DNA of 64,000 nt from Oerskovia merdavium (GTDB lineage Bacteria > Actinomycetota > Actinomycetes > Actinomycetales > Cellulomonadaceae): NCBI RefSeq assembly GCF_014836755.1, contig NZ_JACSQF010000004.1:158004-222003 (forward strand), in the 5' to 3' direction. Shown here piece by piece: positions 28,065 to 36,550 of the stretch. Positions within the stretch are counted from its first letter, which is position 1; every line of letters begins with the position of its first letter. Both the position numbers and the translations under genes were made by a program. The notes below the pieces were generated by a model that made no database searches, was not told the origin of the DNA, and saw only the letters and a list, made by a program, of their open reading frames with translations.

Positions 28065-29040
28065 ATGACCGACGACGCTCTGGTCGACTGGCTCCTCGAC
28101 GCGGACCCCGCACTGCGGTGGCGGGTCGAGCGCGACCTCGTCCGAGCCCCCGACGAGGTCTGGCAGCAGACACGGTCCCGCGTCGCGACCGAGGGCTTCG
28201 GTGCTCGTCTGCTCTCGCTGCAGGACCCGGACGGGCAGTGGGCGGGTGGTGCGTTCTTCCCCGCCGGCTTCGACATGGACGGCCCCGAAGCCCGGTCCGG
28301 CGCCGGTCAGCCCTGGACGGCGACGACCTGGTCGTTGAACGCGCTGCGGGAGTGGGGGCTCGACCCGGCGGTCCTGCGCGAGCGCCGGACCGCCGAGCTC
28401 CTGGCGCAGAACAGCCGCTGGGAGTACGACGACCTGCCCTACTGGGGCGGGGAGGTCGACTGCTGCATCAACGCGTGGACCCTGGCGAACGGCGCGTGGC
28501 TCGGTGCCGACGTCGCGCCCCTCCTCGACGCGATGCTCGCGGTGCGCATGGCCGACGGCGGCTGGAACTGCGAGTGGGTCGAGGGGCTCGGTCCGGTCCT
28601 CGTTCCACTCGACACTCAACGTCGTCAAGGGACTCCTGGCGCACCAGGCTGCGACGGGCGGTACCGACGAGTCGCGCGAGGCGCGGCGCTCGGCCGAGGA
28701 GTACCTCCTGCGTCGGGACCTGTTCCGCCGCGAGTCGACGGGAGAGCCCGTCGCGTCCTGGGTGCGGTACTTCACCTACCCGTACCGCGCGTTCTACAGC
28801 GTGCTCAACGCGGCCGTCCACCTCCGCGAGGCGTCGCTGCTCGACGGCACGCCCCCGGACCCTCGCATGGCCGAGGCGATCGGGATGATCCGGGCAGCTC
28901 GGCAGCCGGACGGGACATGGCTCCAGTCGCCGCGGCACCCGGGCACGGTGTGGTTCGAGGTCGACGCGCCGGCAGGTGAGGCCTCGAGGTGGCTGACCCT
29001 CGACGCGACCCTCGTGCTCGCCTGGTGGGACGGACGCTAG
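28065..29040 (+). pseudogene. Squalene-cyclase-like protein gene, frameshifted
   Basis: Two overlapping frames together make one protein of about 325 residues. The first runs from ATG 28065 to NCEWVEG; the second carries SVRSSFHSTLNVVKGLLAHQ through FTYPYRAFYSVLNA to LAWWDGR at TAG 29040. Removing one G from the GGGG at 28583-28586 restores continuity (CEWVEGSVRSSFHS). The whole resembles alpha/alpha-barrel prenyltransferase/squalene-cyclase-like proteins, with repeated DGxW-type motifs (DPDGQWAGG, MADGGWNCEW, PDGTWLQ). It lies beside idi, but a direct isoprenoid role is not shown. Either a real inactivating mutation or a homopolymer sequencing error. Confidence 0.75.
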
Positions 29041-29201
29041 CGCCGCGCTCCGTCGTCGCGCTCGCCGTGCCCGCCGGGCAGCCGAGACGCCCGGCCGCTC
29101 GTCCCACGGACGGACTTCCTTCCTCTCCCCCGGTGTGTGACAGTGGGCCGGATGCTCCGGTGCACACCCCCCGATCGCACCGCAGGACCCCTGGAGGAAC
29201 C

Positions 29202-29801
29202 ATGACCGACGTGCACGTGCCCGTCGCCGCCGACCATGTCGTGACCGTCGACGACGAGGGGACCCGCACCGGGACCTTCGCGCGCAGCGCCGTCCACACC
29301 ACCGAGACGCCGCTGCACCTCGCGTTCTCCTGCTACGTGGTCGACGGCGCCGGCCGCCTCCTGGTGACTCGTCGCGCGCTGTCCAAGCGCACGTGGCCCG
29401 GGGTGTGGACCAACTCGTTCTGCGGCCACCCGCGCTGGACCGAGACGACCGAGCAGTCGATCGTGCGCCACGCCGCGCACGAGCTGGGCCTCGAGATCAC
29501 GGGGCTCGAGGTCGCCGTGCCCGGCTTCCGCTACCGGGCCGTGGACGCGTCGGGCGTCGTCGAGAACGAGATCTGCCCCGTGTACGTCGCGCGCGCCGCG
29601 GGCGACCTCACGGCCAACCCGGACGAGGTCGCCGAGCTCGCATGGGCCGAGCCCGGCACGCTGGGGCGCGCGGTCGACGCCACGCCGTGGGCGTTCAGCC
29701 CGTGGATGGTCCTGCAGGTCGCGGCGCTGCGCGACGCGGCGAGCGGGCCCGACGGCGCCGTCTCACTCCTGCTGGCAGAGGTCGCCTCGGCCCTGGGCTG
29801 A
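29202..29801 (+). CDS. idi: Isopentenyl-diphosphate delta-isomerase, type 1
   Basis: 199 residues; ATG after ctggaggaacc. A Nudix-fold type 1 isomerase interconverting IPP and DMAPP. The catalytic Cys lies in TNSFCGHPR, the Nudix-like box is HAAHELGLEITGLE, and the second catalytic Glu lies in ENEICPVYVA. LHLAFSCYVVD and WPGVWTN are also typical. It stands as a single gene upstream of a short terminator. Confidence 0.95.
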   Translation: MTDVHVPVAADHVVTVDDEGTRTGTFARSAVHTTETPLHLAFSCYVVDGAGRLLVTRRALSKRTWPGVWTNSFCGHPRWTETTEQSIVRHAAHELGLEITGLEVAVPGFRYRAVDASGVVENEICPVYVARAAGDLTANPDEVAELAWAEPGTLGRAVDATPWAFSPWMVLQVAALRDAASGPDGAVSLLLAEVASALG

Positions 29802-29851
29802 GCGGCTGAGCGGCCGAGCGGCTGAGCGGCCGGGCGCGTCGGGCGCCCGGC
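29797..29851. repeat. Five 8-bp tandem repeats running into a terminator hairpin at the idi stop
   Basis: Five tandem copies of GCYGRGCG (29797-29836) begin on the idi stop codon. The last copy forms the left arm of a 9-bp hairpin (29829-29837 with 29843-29851) that probably terminates idi. Confidence 0.6.
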
Positions 29852-29885
29852 CCGCCCGGCAGTCCGACGCGCCGTGCGAGGGAGC

Positions 29886-30641
29886 TCAGTGCGCCCCGGC
29901 CCGGACCTGCAGGCTCGTGGAGCGCAGGCGCTCGGGCAGGTGCAGGTGGTCGGCGTCCGCGACGCTCACGCGCAACCGCCGGGCGGGCAGCGCGTGCGGC
30001 AGGACGAGGTCGGCTCCCGGCTGGCCCGACAGGCGCAGCGCGGCGGCGAGCTCGTGCACCAGGACCTCCTGACGGTGGGCGTCGCGCACCGAGAACACCC
30101 ACAGGTCCTGCCGGTCGGGCTGCGGTTGCCAGGTCCCGGTCCGCGTGAAGGCGCGCGAGACCTCGGCCGTGGGCCCGACGAACGTGACCGAGCGCAGCGA
30201 CCACAGCGCCGTGCGGTTGGTCGCGGACGCCCCCTGGTCGGCCTTGAGCAACGAGACGGGTCGCTGGGTCCCGACGATCGCGGCCACGCTCGGCGCCACG
30301 ACGTCCGCATAGGGCACGGCGTACGGGCTCAGGAACGGACCGAACGAGCCGACCACGAGCCCTCGTTCCAGCACGAGGAGCTTCTCGCTCGCGACGAACC
30401 GCAGGATCACGGCCAGGACGAGCCCCATGCCCACCGCGAAGATCGCGACCTGCAGGACGCTCCCGTTGAACGCCATGACGGCGACGACGAGGGCGAAGAC
30501 CCCGGCCACGATCCCGATCGCGCGTGCCGACAGGGTGCACGACTCGACGTGGCGCAGCTCGCCGAGGGTGGCACGGTGCCGTTCGGCGACGTCGCGGACC
30601 TTGCGGGTCGCGCGGTGGCTCGACGGCGAGAGGTGGGGCAT
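29886..30641 (-). CDS. Membrane protein of unknown function
   Basis: 251 residues from ATG 30641; a GTG far upstream (30782) would add 47 Arg/Pro-rich residues and is unlikely. A basic N-terminus, then two adjacent membrane helices (AIGIVAGVFALVVAVMAF and VLQVAIFAVGMGLVLAVIL), then a soluble beta-rich C-terminal half. It faces the idi gene and is divergent from the methyltransferase. No family is recognised. Confidence 0.6.
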   Translation of the reverse strand: MPHLSPSSHRATRKVRDVAERHRATLGELRHVESCTLSARAIGIVAGVFALVVAVMAFNGSVLQVAIFAVGMGLVLAVILRFVASEKLLVLERGLVVGSFGPFLSPYAVPYADVVAPSVAAIVGTQRPVSLLKADQGASATNRTALWSLRSVTFVGPTAEVSRAFTRTGTWQPQPDRQDLWVFSVRDAHRQEVLVHELAAALRLSGQPGADLVLPHALPARRLRVSVADADHLHLPERLRSTSLQVRAGAH

Positions 30642-30780
30642 CGGCGGGGCTCTCCGAGGGCTCGTGCGGGGCGGGGTCGTGCTGCGGTCCCGCAGCCGCG
30701 CCGATGCTATCCGAGAGGGAGGATTCCCTACCGGGCGTGCCGTTTCGACTGTGCCCGCGCCAGCGGGTGACAATCGACGC

Positions 30781-31602
30781 ATGTCAGCAGCCGGATCCCT
30801 TCCCGTCCCCGACCCCGCAGCGTCGTTCGAGGCGCACGTCGAGTGGGCGCGGGCGACGCCGGTCGAGGGGTTCGACCTGACACCGATCGACGACCGCTGC
30901 GTCGAGGACCCGTTGCCCTGGGACTACCTGGTGCTCGCGCGCGAGCTCGTCGGGAGCGGCCGGGGACCGGTCCTGGACCTGGGCACGGGAGGCGGGGAGG
31001 CGTTCTCGTCGCTCGCGCCCCTGCCCGAGGGGTCGGCCGCCACGGAGGGCTGGCCCCCGAACGTCCCCGTGGCCCGACGGCGCCTCGAACCCCTGGGCGT
31101 GGACGTCCGGCAGGTGGGGAGCAGCAAGGGCGAGGGCCTCATGCTCCCGTTCCTCGACGGCCGGTTCGCGGTCGTCCTGGACCGGCACGAGGAGTTCGAG
31201 GCCACGGAGGTGCTGCGCGTCCTCGAACCTGGGGGCGTGTTCATCACGCAGCAGGTCGACAGCCGCGACGGGATCCGGGTCAACACCGCGCTCGGTGCGG
31301 ACCTGCCGTGGGACCCGGACGACGTGACGATCGAGGGCGTGACGGCCGAGCTGGCCGAGGCCGGGTTCGTGATCGACGTGGCGCGCGAGCACGTGGGGAC
31401 GCGGCACTTCCACGACCTGAGCTCGCTGCTCTGGTACCTCAAGGTCATCGCGTGGCAGGTCCCGGAGATCGCGAGCCTGTCCCCCGAGGCGGTCGCGAGG
31501 TTCGAGGCGCCGCTGAGGGCGCTGCACATGCACTTCGCGGCGGGCAACGAGTTCGTCGACGAGGCTCCCCGCTTCCTCGTGGTGGCGCGCAAGCCGTTCT
31601 GA
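30781..31602 (+). CDS. Class I SAM-dependent methyltransferase
   Basis: 273 residues. SAM-binding motif I is GPVLDLGTGGGEAFSSL, a motif II-like acidic end follows, RRRLEPLGVDV suggests the second strand and helix, and LEPGGVFITQQVDS is motif III. The C-terminal WYLKVIAWQVPE segment and RFLVVARKPF are common to ubiE-like small-molecule methyltransferases in actinobacteria. The substrate is not evident. Confidence 0.88.
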   Translation: MSAAGSLPVPDPAASFEAHVEWARATPVEGFDLTPIDDRCVEDPLPWDYLVLARELVGSGRGPVLDLGTGGGEAFSSLAPLPEGSAATEGWPPNVPVARRRLEPLGVDVRQVGSSKGEGLMLPFLDGRFAVVLDRHEEFEATEVLRVLEPGGVFITQQVDSRDGIRVNTALGADLPWDPDDVTIEGVTAELAEAGFVIDVAREHVGTRHFHDLSSLLWYLKVIAWQVPEIASLSPEAVARFEAPLRALHMHFAAGNEFVDEAPRFLVVARKPF

Positions 31603-31664
31603 GCCCGGGGCGGCGGAACCCTCGCCGGACGTGACCGAGCGTGCTCGGGGTGCGCTCCGTCGTC

Positions 31665-31689
31665 GGGCTTCTTGGGCATGAAGAAGCCC
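31665..31689 (-). terminator. Terminator hairpin of the minus-strand small RNA
   Basis: gggcttctt (31665-31673) and aagaagccc (31681-31689) pair around a 7-nt loop. Read on the minus strand, its 5' arm overlaps the 3' arm of an upstream stem (see 31685-31906), so the two structures compete. Confidence 0.65.
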
Positions 31690-31840
31690 GCGGGCTGGTG
31701 GATCTCTCCACCCGTCGCGCTGGACGAGGGCGCGACACCCGCGGGCTCCGGTGGTTGCTCGGTTCTCGCTGGTCGTGGGTGACCTGACGGTCACCGGTCG
31801 GCCGCGGGTTCCTCGCAAGGTCCGTCGCTCGATGGCACGA

Positions 31841-31879
31841 CTAGCGTGCAACCACCTCATGTGTCCGAAGATTCTTCAC
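31841..31879 (-). CDS. Mini-ORF of 12 codons behind a near-perfect Shine-Dalgarno
   Basis: GTG at 31877-31879 opens MKNLRTHEVVAR and ends with TAG at 31841-31843. Upstream, the minus strand reads ggaaaggaggtggtcc, which pairs over almost its full length with the 3' tail of 16S rRNA, far longer than the usual 5-7 bases. A leader peptide, or simply a ribosome-capturing site, is inferred. Confidence 0.45.
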   Translation of the reverse strand: MKNLRTHEVVAR

Positions 31880-31912
31880 TTCGTGGACCACCTCCTTTCC
31901 CATGTGCCGACG

Positions 31913-31942
31913 ACGCTACGCCTGGCCCACGACGGCTGCCAA
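31913..31942 (-). promoter_or_regulatory. Promoter-like pair for the small RNA unit
   Basis: On the minus strand TTGGCA (31937-31942) and TAGCGT (31913-31918) are separated by 18 bp, placing a start near 31906, just before the ribosome site of the mini-ORF. Confidence 0.5.
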
Positions 31943-31960
31943 GGGTATTTCTCCCAGGGC

Positions 31961-33700
31961 TCAGCGGGCCGTGGCGTCGGGCTCGGGAGCCGGCGCCGCG
32001 GACGTGCCCCGCGGCGGCCCACCCTGGTCGACGCCCTCGCGCCGGGAGGCCGCGACGACCCGCAACGAGCACAGCAGACCCAGGAGCAGGAAGCCCCCCG
32101 CGACGTACAGCGAGATGCGGGTGCCGTCGCTGAAGCCGTCGGACAGCGCGTCGACGACCTCGGGCGTCTTCTCGCCGAACTGGCTCGTGGTGCCCTCGGC
32201 GCGCAGCTCCGGGATGGTCCCGCCCGCGGACTGCTGGGTCGCGTCCGCGACCTGCGTCGCGACCGCGGGCGGGACGCCGTCGACCTTCTCGAGCGCGGGC
32301 GGGACCGCGGTCGAGAGGCCGATCGCGAGCGCGGCACCGATGAACGCGGTGCCCAGCGCCGAGCCGAGCTGGCGTGCCGTGGACTGCGTCGCGGACGCCT
32401 GGCCGGACTCCTCCTCGGGGACGTCGACGAGCGTCGTGCCCGTGAGCTGCGCGGACGCGAGCCCCAGGCCGAGGCCGTAGATCACGAGCAGGGCCGCGAT
32501 GAGCCACGACGACACGGTCGGCGTCACGACGAGCGCGACCGCGAGCACCCCGACGACCTCGAGCACGAGGCCCAGGACGATCGTGCGCGGCGACCCGATC
32601 GCGGCCGCGAGGTGACGGGCCATGGCGCCCGAGAAGAACGCACCCGCAGCCATGGTCGCGAGCACCACGCCCGCGCCCAGGCTGGTCAGCCCCAGGATGT
32701 TCACGAGGTAGAGCGGCAGCACGAAGATCAGGCCGAACTCGCCGATCGCGACGAGCATCGCGGTGAGGTTTCCCCAGCGGAACGTCGCGACCCGGAAGAG
32801 CGTGAGGTCGAGCAGGGCCGAGCGCGCGATCCGGGCGCGGTGGCGCTCCCAGAGCGCGAACAGGACGAGGAAGAGCACGCCGATCGCCCCGATCACGGGC
32901 ACGGGCGAGACGGGGGCGTCGGTCCCCCAGACCGCCCCGAAGACCTTGAGGTCGGCCTTGGGCGCCCACCAGCCGAGGGACTGTCCCTCGATGAGTGCGA
33001 ACACGACCGCGCCGAACCCGAGCGCGCTCGTGAGGAGGCCGACCACGTCGAGCCCCGGCACCGTGATGTGCGCGCGGGTCTCGGGGACCACGAGGAGCGC
33101 CCCGATGACGACCGCGACCCCGATCGGGATGTTGACGAGGAAGATCCACGGCCACGTGAACGACGTCGTGAGCCAACCACCGAGGAGCGGCCCGACCGCG
33201 GCCATGCCCGAGATCACCGCGCCCCAGATGCCGAACGCGACCGCCCGGTCCTTGCCGCGGAACGTCGCGTTGACGGTCGAGAGCGTCGCAGGGAGGACGA
33301 ACGCGCCGCCGACCCCCTGGACGAGGCGCGCGACGATCAGGGTCCCGGCGTCGTCGGCCTGGGAGGCCAGGATGCTGCCGCCGAGGAAGACCACGACGCC
33401 CACGAGGAGCAGGTTGCGTCGCCCGAGCCGGTCGCCCAGGCGGCCCGCGGTCAGCAGGAGCGCCGCGAACACGACCGAGTAGGACGCGTTGACCCACTGC
33501 GCGTCGTTGAGGTCGAGGTGCAGGTCCTCGATGATCGTCGGGAGCGCGACGCCCACGATGGTCCCGTCGAGCACGATCATCGACAGCGCGGTCGCCAGGA
33601 CGAACAGCCCCGCCCAGCGGTGGTCGCTCTTCCCCGCCGTGGCCGGCCGCCCTCCCGGTGCGGCGGGTGCCGTGCCCGACTCGTCCGACTGCGCGCTCAT
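31961..33700 (-). CDS. DHA2-family MFS multidrug transporter
   Basis: 579 residues with about 14 membrane helices. The start of helix 1 carries the drug:H+ antiporter-2 signature LDGTIVGVALPTI. The loop 2-3 motif GRLGDRLGRRNLLL and VARLVQGVGGAFVLPATLS are characteristic, and the helix 5 region has the WPWIFLVNIPIG motif. A proton-driven exporter of drugs or cations in the inner membrane. It is followed, in the direction of transcription, by the small RNA unit. Confidence 0.93.
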   Translation of the reverse strand: MSAQSDESGTAPAAPGGRPATAGKSDHRWAGLFVLATALSMIVLDGTIVGVALPTIIEDLHLDLNDAQWVNASYSVVFAALLLTAGRLGDRLGRRNLLLVGVVVFLGGSILASQADDAGTLIVARLVQGVGGAFVLPATLSTVNATFRGKDRAVAFGIWGAVISGMAAVGPLLGGWLTTSFTWPWIFLVNIPIGVAVVIGALLVVPETRAHITVPGLDVVGLLTSALGFGAVVFALIEGQSLGWWAPKADLKVFGAVWGTDAPVSPVPVIGAIGVLFLVLFALWERHRARIARSALLDLTLFRVATFRWGNLTAMLVAIGEFGLIFVLPLYLVNILGLTSLGAGVVLATMAAGAFFSGAMARHLAAAIGSPRTIVLGLVLEVVGVLAVALVVTPTVSSWLIAALLVIYGLGLGLASAQLTGTTLVDVPEEESGQASATQSTARQLGSALGTAFIGAALAIGLSTAVPPALEKVDGVPPAVATQVADATQQSAGGTIPELRAEGTTSQFGEKTPEVVDALSDGFSDGTRISLYVAGGFLLLGLLCSLRVVAASRREGVDQGGPPRGTSAAPAPEPDATAR

Positions 33701-33748
33701 GGACGCTCCTTCGAGTAGGGGGCGATGCCGTGCCCCTGGGGGGTGGGG

Positions 33749-34660
33749 TCAGGCCGGGAGGAGGTGGTCCCACTCCTCGGGGTAGTCGTCGAGCCACGAC
33801 GCGAGGGACTGGGCGGGCCGCCCGGCGAAGCGCTCGACGACGTCGCTCACCACGGCCAGGTCGCCCGCGGCGATCGCGGTGTAGGACGAGACCCAGCCGT
33901 CGACCGCGAACGGCGGCGCGGCGTAGACGGCCCGGGACGCGTACGCCTCCTCGACGGTCTCCGGGTGGTACGTGATGCTCCGGCCCGTGACCCGGGACAG
34001 CAGCGCGGCGACCTCGGTGAGCGTCAGCGCCTCGGGACCCGTGAGGTCGTAGGCCTTGCCGTCGTGCTGCGCGGGGCGCTCGTCGAGGAGGATCGCGGTC
34101 GCGACGTCGGCGATGTCGTCGTGCGAGACCGAGGACAGGCGCCCGTCGCCCCCGGGGCCGCGGATCACGCCGTCGTCCCCGACCATGTGGACCAGACCCT
34201 GGTGGTACAGGTTGTCGCGCAGGAACGTGTGCTTGAGGCCCGTGCCCTTGATGTACTCCTCGGTGTGCCAGTGGTCGCGCGCGAACGTGAACGTGGCCTC
34301 CGGCGCCGCGCCGAGGAACGACACGTAGACGATGCGCTCGACCCCGGCGGCCACGGCCGCGTCGACGGCGGCCCGGTGCTCCTCGACCCGGTTCGGGGCC
34401 TCGCGGGCCGAGACCAGGAAGACCGAGCTCGCGCCCTGGAAGGCACGGACCATGTTCGGGGTGTCGGTGTAGCCGGCCGCGACGGCGACCTCGGACTCGG
34501 GCAGCGGCTCGCCGTCGAGCAGGCGGGGTGCGCGCGTCGTGTCGCGCACGACGAGGCGCTGCCGCGCGCCCTCGGCAGCCAGCCGCAGCGCCAGCTTGGA
34601 GCCCAGCCGCCCGCTCGCCCCGGTCACGGCGACGAGCCCCGAGTCGGTCCTGATGGTCAT
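33749..34660 (-). CDS. NmrA/SDR-type NAD(P)-binding protein
   Basis: 303 residues from ATG 34660; the upstream extension to 34768 is a shadow. The N-terminal nucleotide motif is AVTGASGRLGSKLA, followed by VERIVYVSFLGA and FTFARDHWHTEEYIKGTG typical of the atypical SDR subgroup that includes quinone oxidoreductase QOR2 and NmrA-like proteins. It is probably an NADPH-dependent reductase or redox sensor. It precedes the MFS gene by 49 bp and may be co-transcribed with it. Confidence 0.88.
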   Translation of the reverse strand: MTIRTDSGLVAVTGASGRLGSKLALRLAAEGARQRLVVRDTTRAPRLLDGEPLPESEVAVAAGYTDTPNMVRAFQGASSVFLVSAREAPNRVEEHRAAVDAAVAAGVERIVYVSFLGAAPEATFTFARDHWHTEEYIKGTGLKHTFLRDNLYHQGLVHMVGDDGVIRGPGGDGRLSSVSHDDIADVATAILLDERPAQHDGKAYDLTGPEALTLTEVAALLSRVTGRSITYHPETVEEAYASRAVYAAPPFAVDGWVSSYTAIAAGDLAVVSDVVERFAGRPAQSLASWLDDYPEEWDHLLPA

Positions 34661-34758
34661 GCGTCCACGGTAGGCCGGGCGGAGGGGAACCGCCTGGGGG
34701 CGGTCCGTGTCCGCCCGGCCGCGGCCTGCGGGAACGGCTGCTCCGGCACACTGGAGGC

Positions 34759-35334
34759 GTGACGACACCGACCCCCGACGACGCCCCCCGCACCGCGACC
34801 CCCGACCCCTCGCAGCGGCCCTACCGCGTGATGACGGTCTGCACGGGCAACATCTGTCGCTCCCCCATGGCCGAGATCGTGCTGCGCGACCGCTTCGAGG
34901 CTGCGGGCCTCGGCGGGAGGGTCGTGGTGGACTCGACGGGCATCAGCTCGGAGGAGCACGGCAACCCCGTGGACCGTCGCGCCCGGCGCGTCCTGGCCGA
35001 GCACGGGTACGACACGGGCGAGGGCCACCACGCCCGGCAGGTCCGCCCGAGCGACGTGGTCTCGCGCGACCTCGTGCTCCCCATGACGTCGCAGCACGCC
35101 CGCGCGCTGCGGCGCCTGCACGGCGACGGGAACGTGCGCATGTACCGGTCGTTCGACCCGACGGCGCCCGTCGTCGCACCCGAGCGGGTCGAGCGCGACG
35201 AGCACCTGCTCGACATCGACGACCCCTGGTACGGCGGCATGCAGGACTTCGAGGACTGCCTGGCGCAGGTCGAGGCCGCGGCCGACGGGATCGTCGAGCA
35301 CGTGCGTCATGAGCTGGCCAGGCGTCAGGCCTGA
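34759..35334 (+). CDS. Low-molecular-weight protein-tyrosine phosphatase
   Basis: 191 residues from GTG. The P-loop VCTGNICRSPMAE has Cys28 and Arg34, and the general acid Asp lies in IDDPWYGG. The N-terminal 20 residues are a Pro/Thr-rich extension. Bacterial members dephosphorylate tyrosine kinases of polysaccharide export or arginine-phosphorylated proteins. There is no kinase partner nearby. The 3' end overlaps the convergent hydrolase gene by 10 bp. Confidence 0.93.
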   Translation: MTTPTPDDAPRTATPDPSQRPYRVMTVCTGNICRSPMAEIVLRDRFEAAGLGGRVVVDSTGISSEEHGNPVDRRARRVLAEHGYDTGEGHHARQVRPSDVVSRDLVLPMTSQHARALRRLHGDGNVRMYRSFDPTAPVVAPERVERDEHLLDIDDPWYGGMQDFEDCLAQVEAAADGIVEHVRHELARRQA

Positions 35335-36500
35335 GCGCGCGCGCCCGACCTGCCGAACCACCCGCGCACGGCGTCGCGCACCGTCCCGGCGGTGCGTCCG
35401 ACCCACCCGCCCGTCCGGCCGTCCGGCGTCGGGTCCTCCTCGGGCGCGGGGGGACGCTCGGGCACGTAGCCCCGCACCCACGTCGCGATGTCGTCGTACG
35501 CCACGGCCCGCACCGGCGGGGCCGAGAGGACGACGTCGTGCAGCGCCCCGTCGATCCGCACGAGCGTGACCTGGCTGCCCAGGTCGGTCGAGCGGCGCGC
35601 GATCCCGACGACGTCGAGCGCGGTGTCGCTGCGCATCATCTCGGGCGACCACGTGGGCAGCAGGGTGCTGCGCGCCGAGAGCAGCACGAGCACGGGGACC
35701 GTGATCCCGAGGCCGCGCTCGACCGTCCCCTGCCCGCGCAGGATCGCGGTCAGCCAGGCCGGGTGGGTCGGGAACCCGCGCACGGGGCGCCACGCGAGGT
35801 CGTAGTCCCACTCGCCGTCGAGCGTGCGGGACACCGAGCGCGTGTAGAAGCCGAGGTCGACCTGGGGCAGCGGCGCTCGCGGGTCGAGGCGCGCCTGGAG
35901 CTCGAGCGCGGGCGCGAGGACCTTGCGCCCGATCCCCCGGGCCTGGAACTCGAGCCACGGGCTGTTGAGCACGAGCGCGGCGACGCGGTCCTGGTGGCGC
36001 GCGGTCCACAGGCTCATGGTCAGGCCTCCCGTCGAGTGCGCCATGAGGACCAGGCTGCGTTCGTGCTTGGGGCGGTCCGCGGTCAGGATGCCGTGGCCCA
36101 TGGTGGTGAGCGCGGCTTCGATGTCCTCGTCGTACGTCGCGAGGTCGGTCACGAAGCCGGGGGTCTGCCCCGGGCGGAGGCTGCGCCCGTACTTGCGCAG
36201 GTCGAGCGCGAAGAAGCGCGCGCCGCGCGCCTCCCAGAAGTCCGCGAGCTCGGTCTGGAAGAAGTAGTCGGACCACCCGTGCACGTACAGGACGTCGATC
36301 CCGCGGTCGGCGACCAGCGGGTCGCGGGACTCCCGGGCGTCGGCCGCGGAGCCGCCGCCCGCCCGACGGCGTCGCACGAGCGTCGCGACCACCTCGCCCT
36401 CGTCGTCGGGCGTGAGGGGCAGGGTCAGCTGCTCGAACCCGTCGAGCACGTCCGGCTGCCACCTCGGGGTCTCGGCGGGCCGGGCAGTGGGTTCGGGCAT
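35325..36500 (-). CDS. Alpha/beta hydrolase (serine aminopeptidase S33-type)
   Basis: 391 residues from ATG 36500. VLYVHGWSDYFFQ is the oxyanion strand-loop, ALDLRKYGRSLR the typical second strand, and the nucleophile elbow is MAHSTGGLT with Ser. The likely acid and His follow in the region of STLLPTW and DGALHDVVLS. It resembles lysophospholipase/monoglyceride-lipase-like enzymes, with a Pro-rich C-terminal extension. It ends inside the phosphatase stop region. Confidence 0.9.
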   Translation of the reverse strand: MPEPTARPAETPRWQPDVLDGFEQLTLPLTPDDEGEVVATLVRRRRAGGGSAADARESRDPLVADRGIDVLYVHGWSDYFFQTELADFWEARGARFFALDLRKYGRSLRPGQTPGFVTDLATYDEDIEAALTTMGHGILTADRPKHERSLVLMAHSTGGLTMSLWTARHQDRVAALVLNSPWLEFQARGIGRKVLAPALELQARLDPRAPLPQVDLGFYTRSVSRTLDGEWDYDLAWRPVRGFPTHPAWLTAILRGQGTVERGLGITVPVLVLLSARSTLLPTWSPEMMRSDTALDVVGIARRSTDLGSQVTLVRIDGALHDVVLSAPPVRAVAYDDIATWVRGYVPERPPAPEEDPTPDGRTGGWVGRTAGTVRDAVRGWFGRSGARAQA

Positions 36501-36550
36501 GTCCCGAGGGTAGGAGCCGGGGTGCGGGGGCGCGCGGTGGGAGGGGTGAG

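Larger units (their letters stand above)
31665..31906 (-). ncRNA. Structured small RNA unit with a 12-codon ORF
   Basis: Between two convergent genes the minus strand has a promoter-like pair, a ribosome site, a mini-ORF and then a chain of hairpins ending in a terminator. The hairpins are ggtgacc/ggtcacc (31778-31795), gtcgcgc/gcgcgac (31714-31736), ggtgga-GAGA-tccacc (31697-31712), and a closing stem pairing 31685-31694 with 31738-31747 that turns the last two into a three-way junction. The closing stem and the terminator share bases (31685-31689), so they exclude each other. No known RNA family is recognised. Confidence 0.55.
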
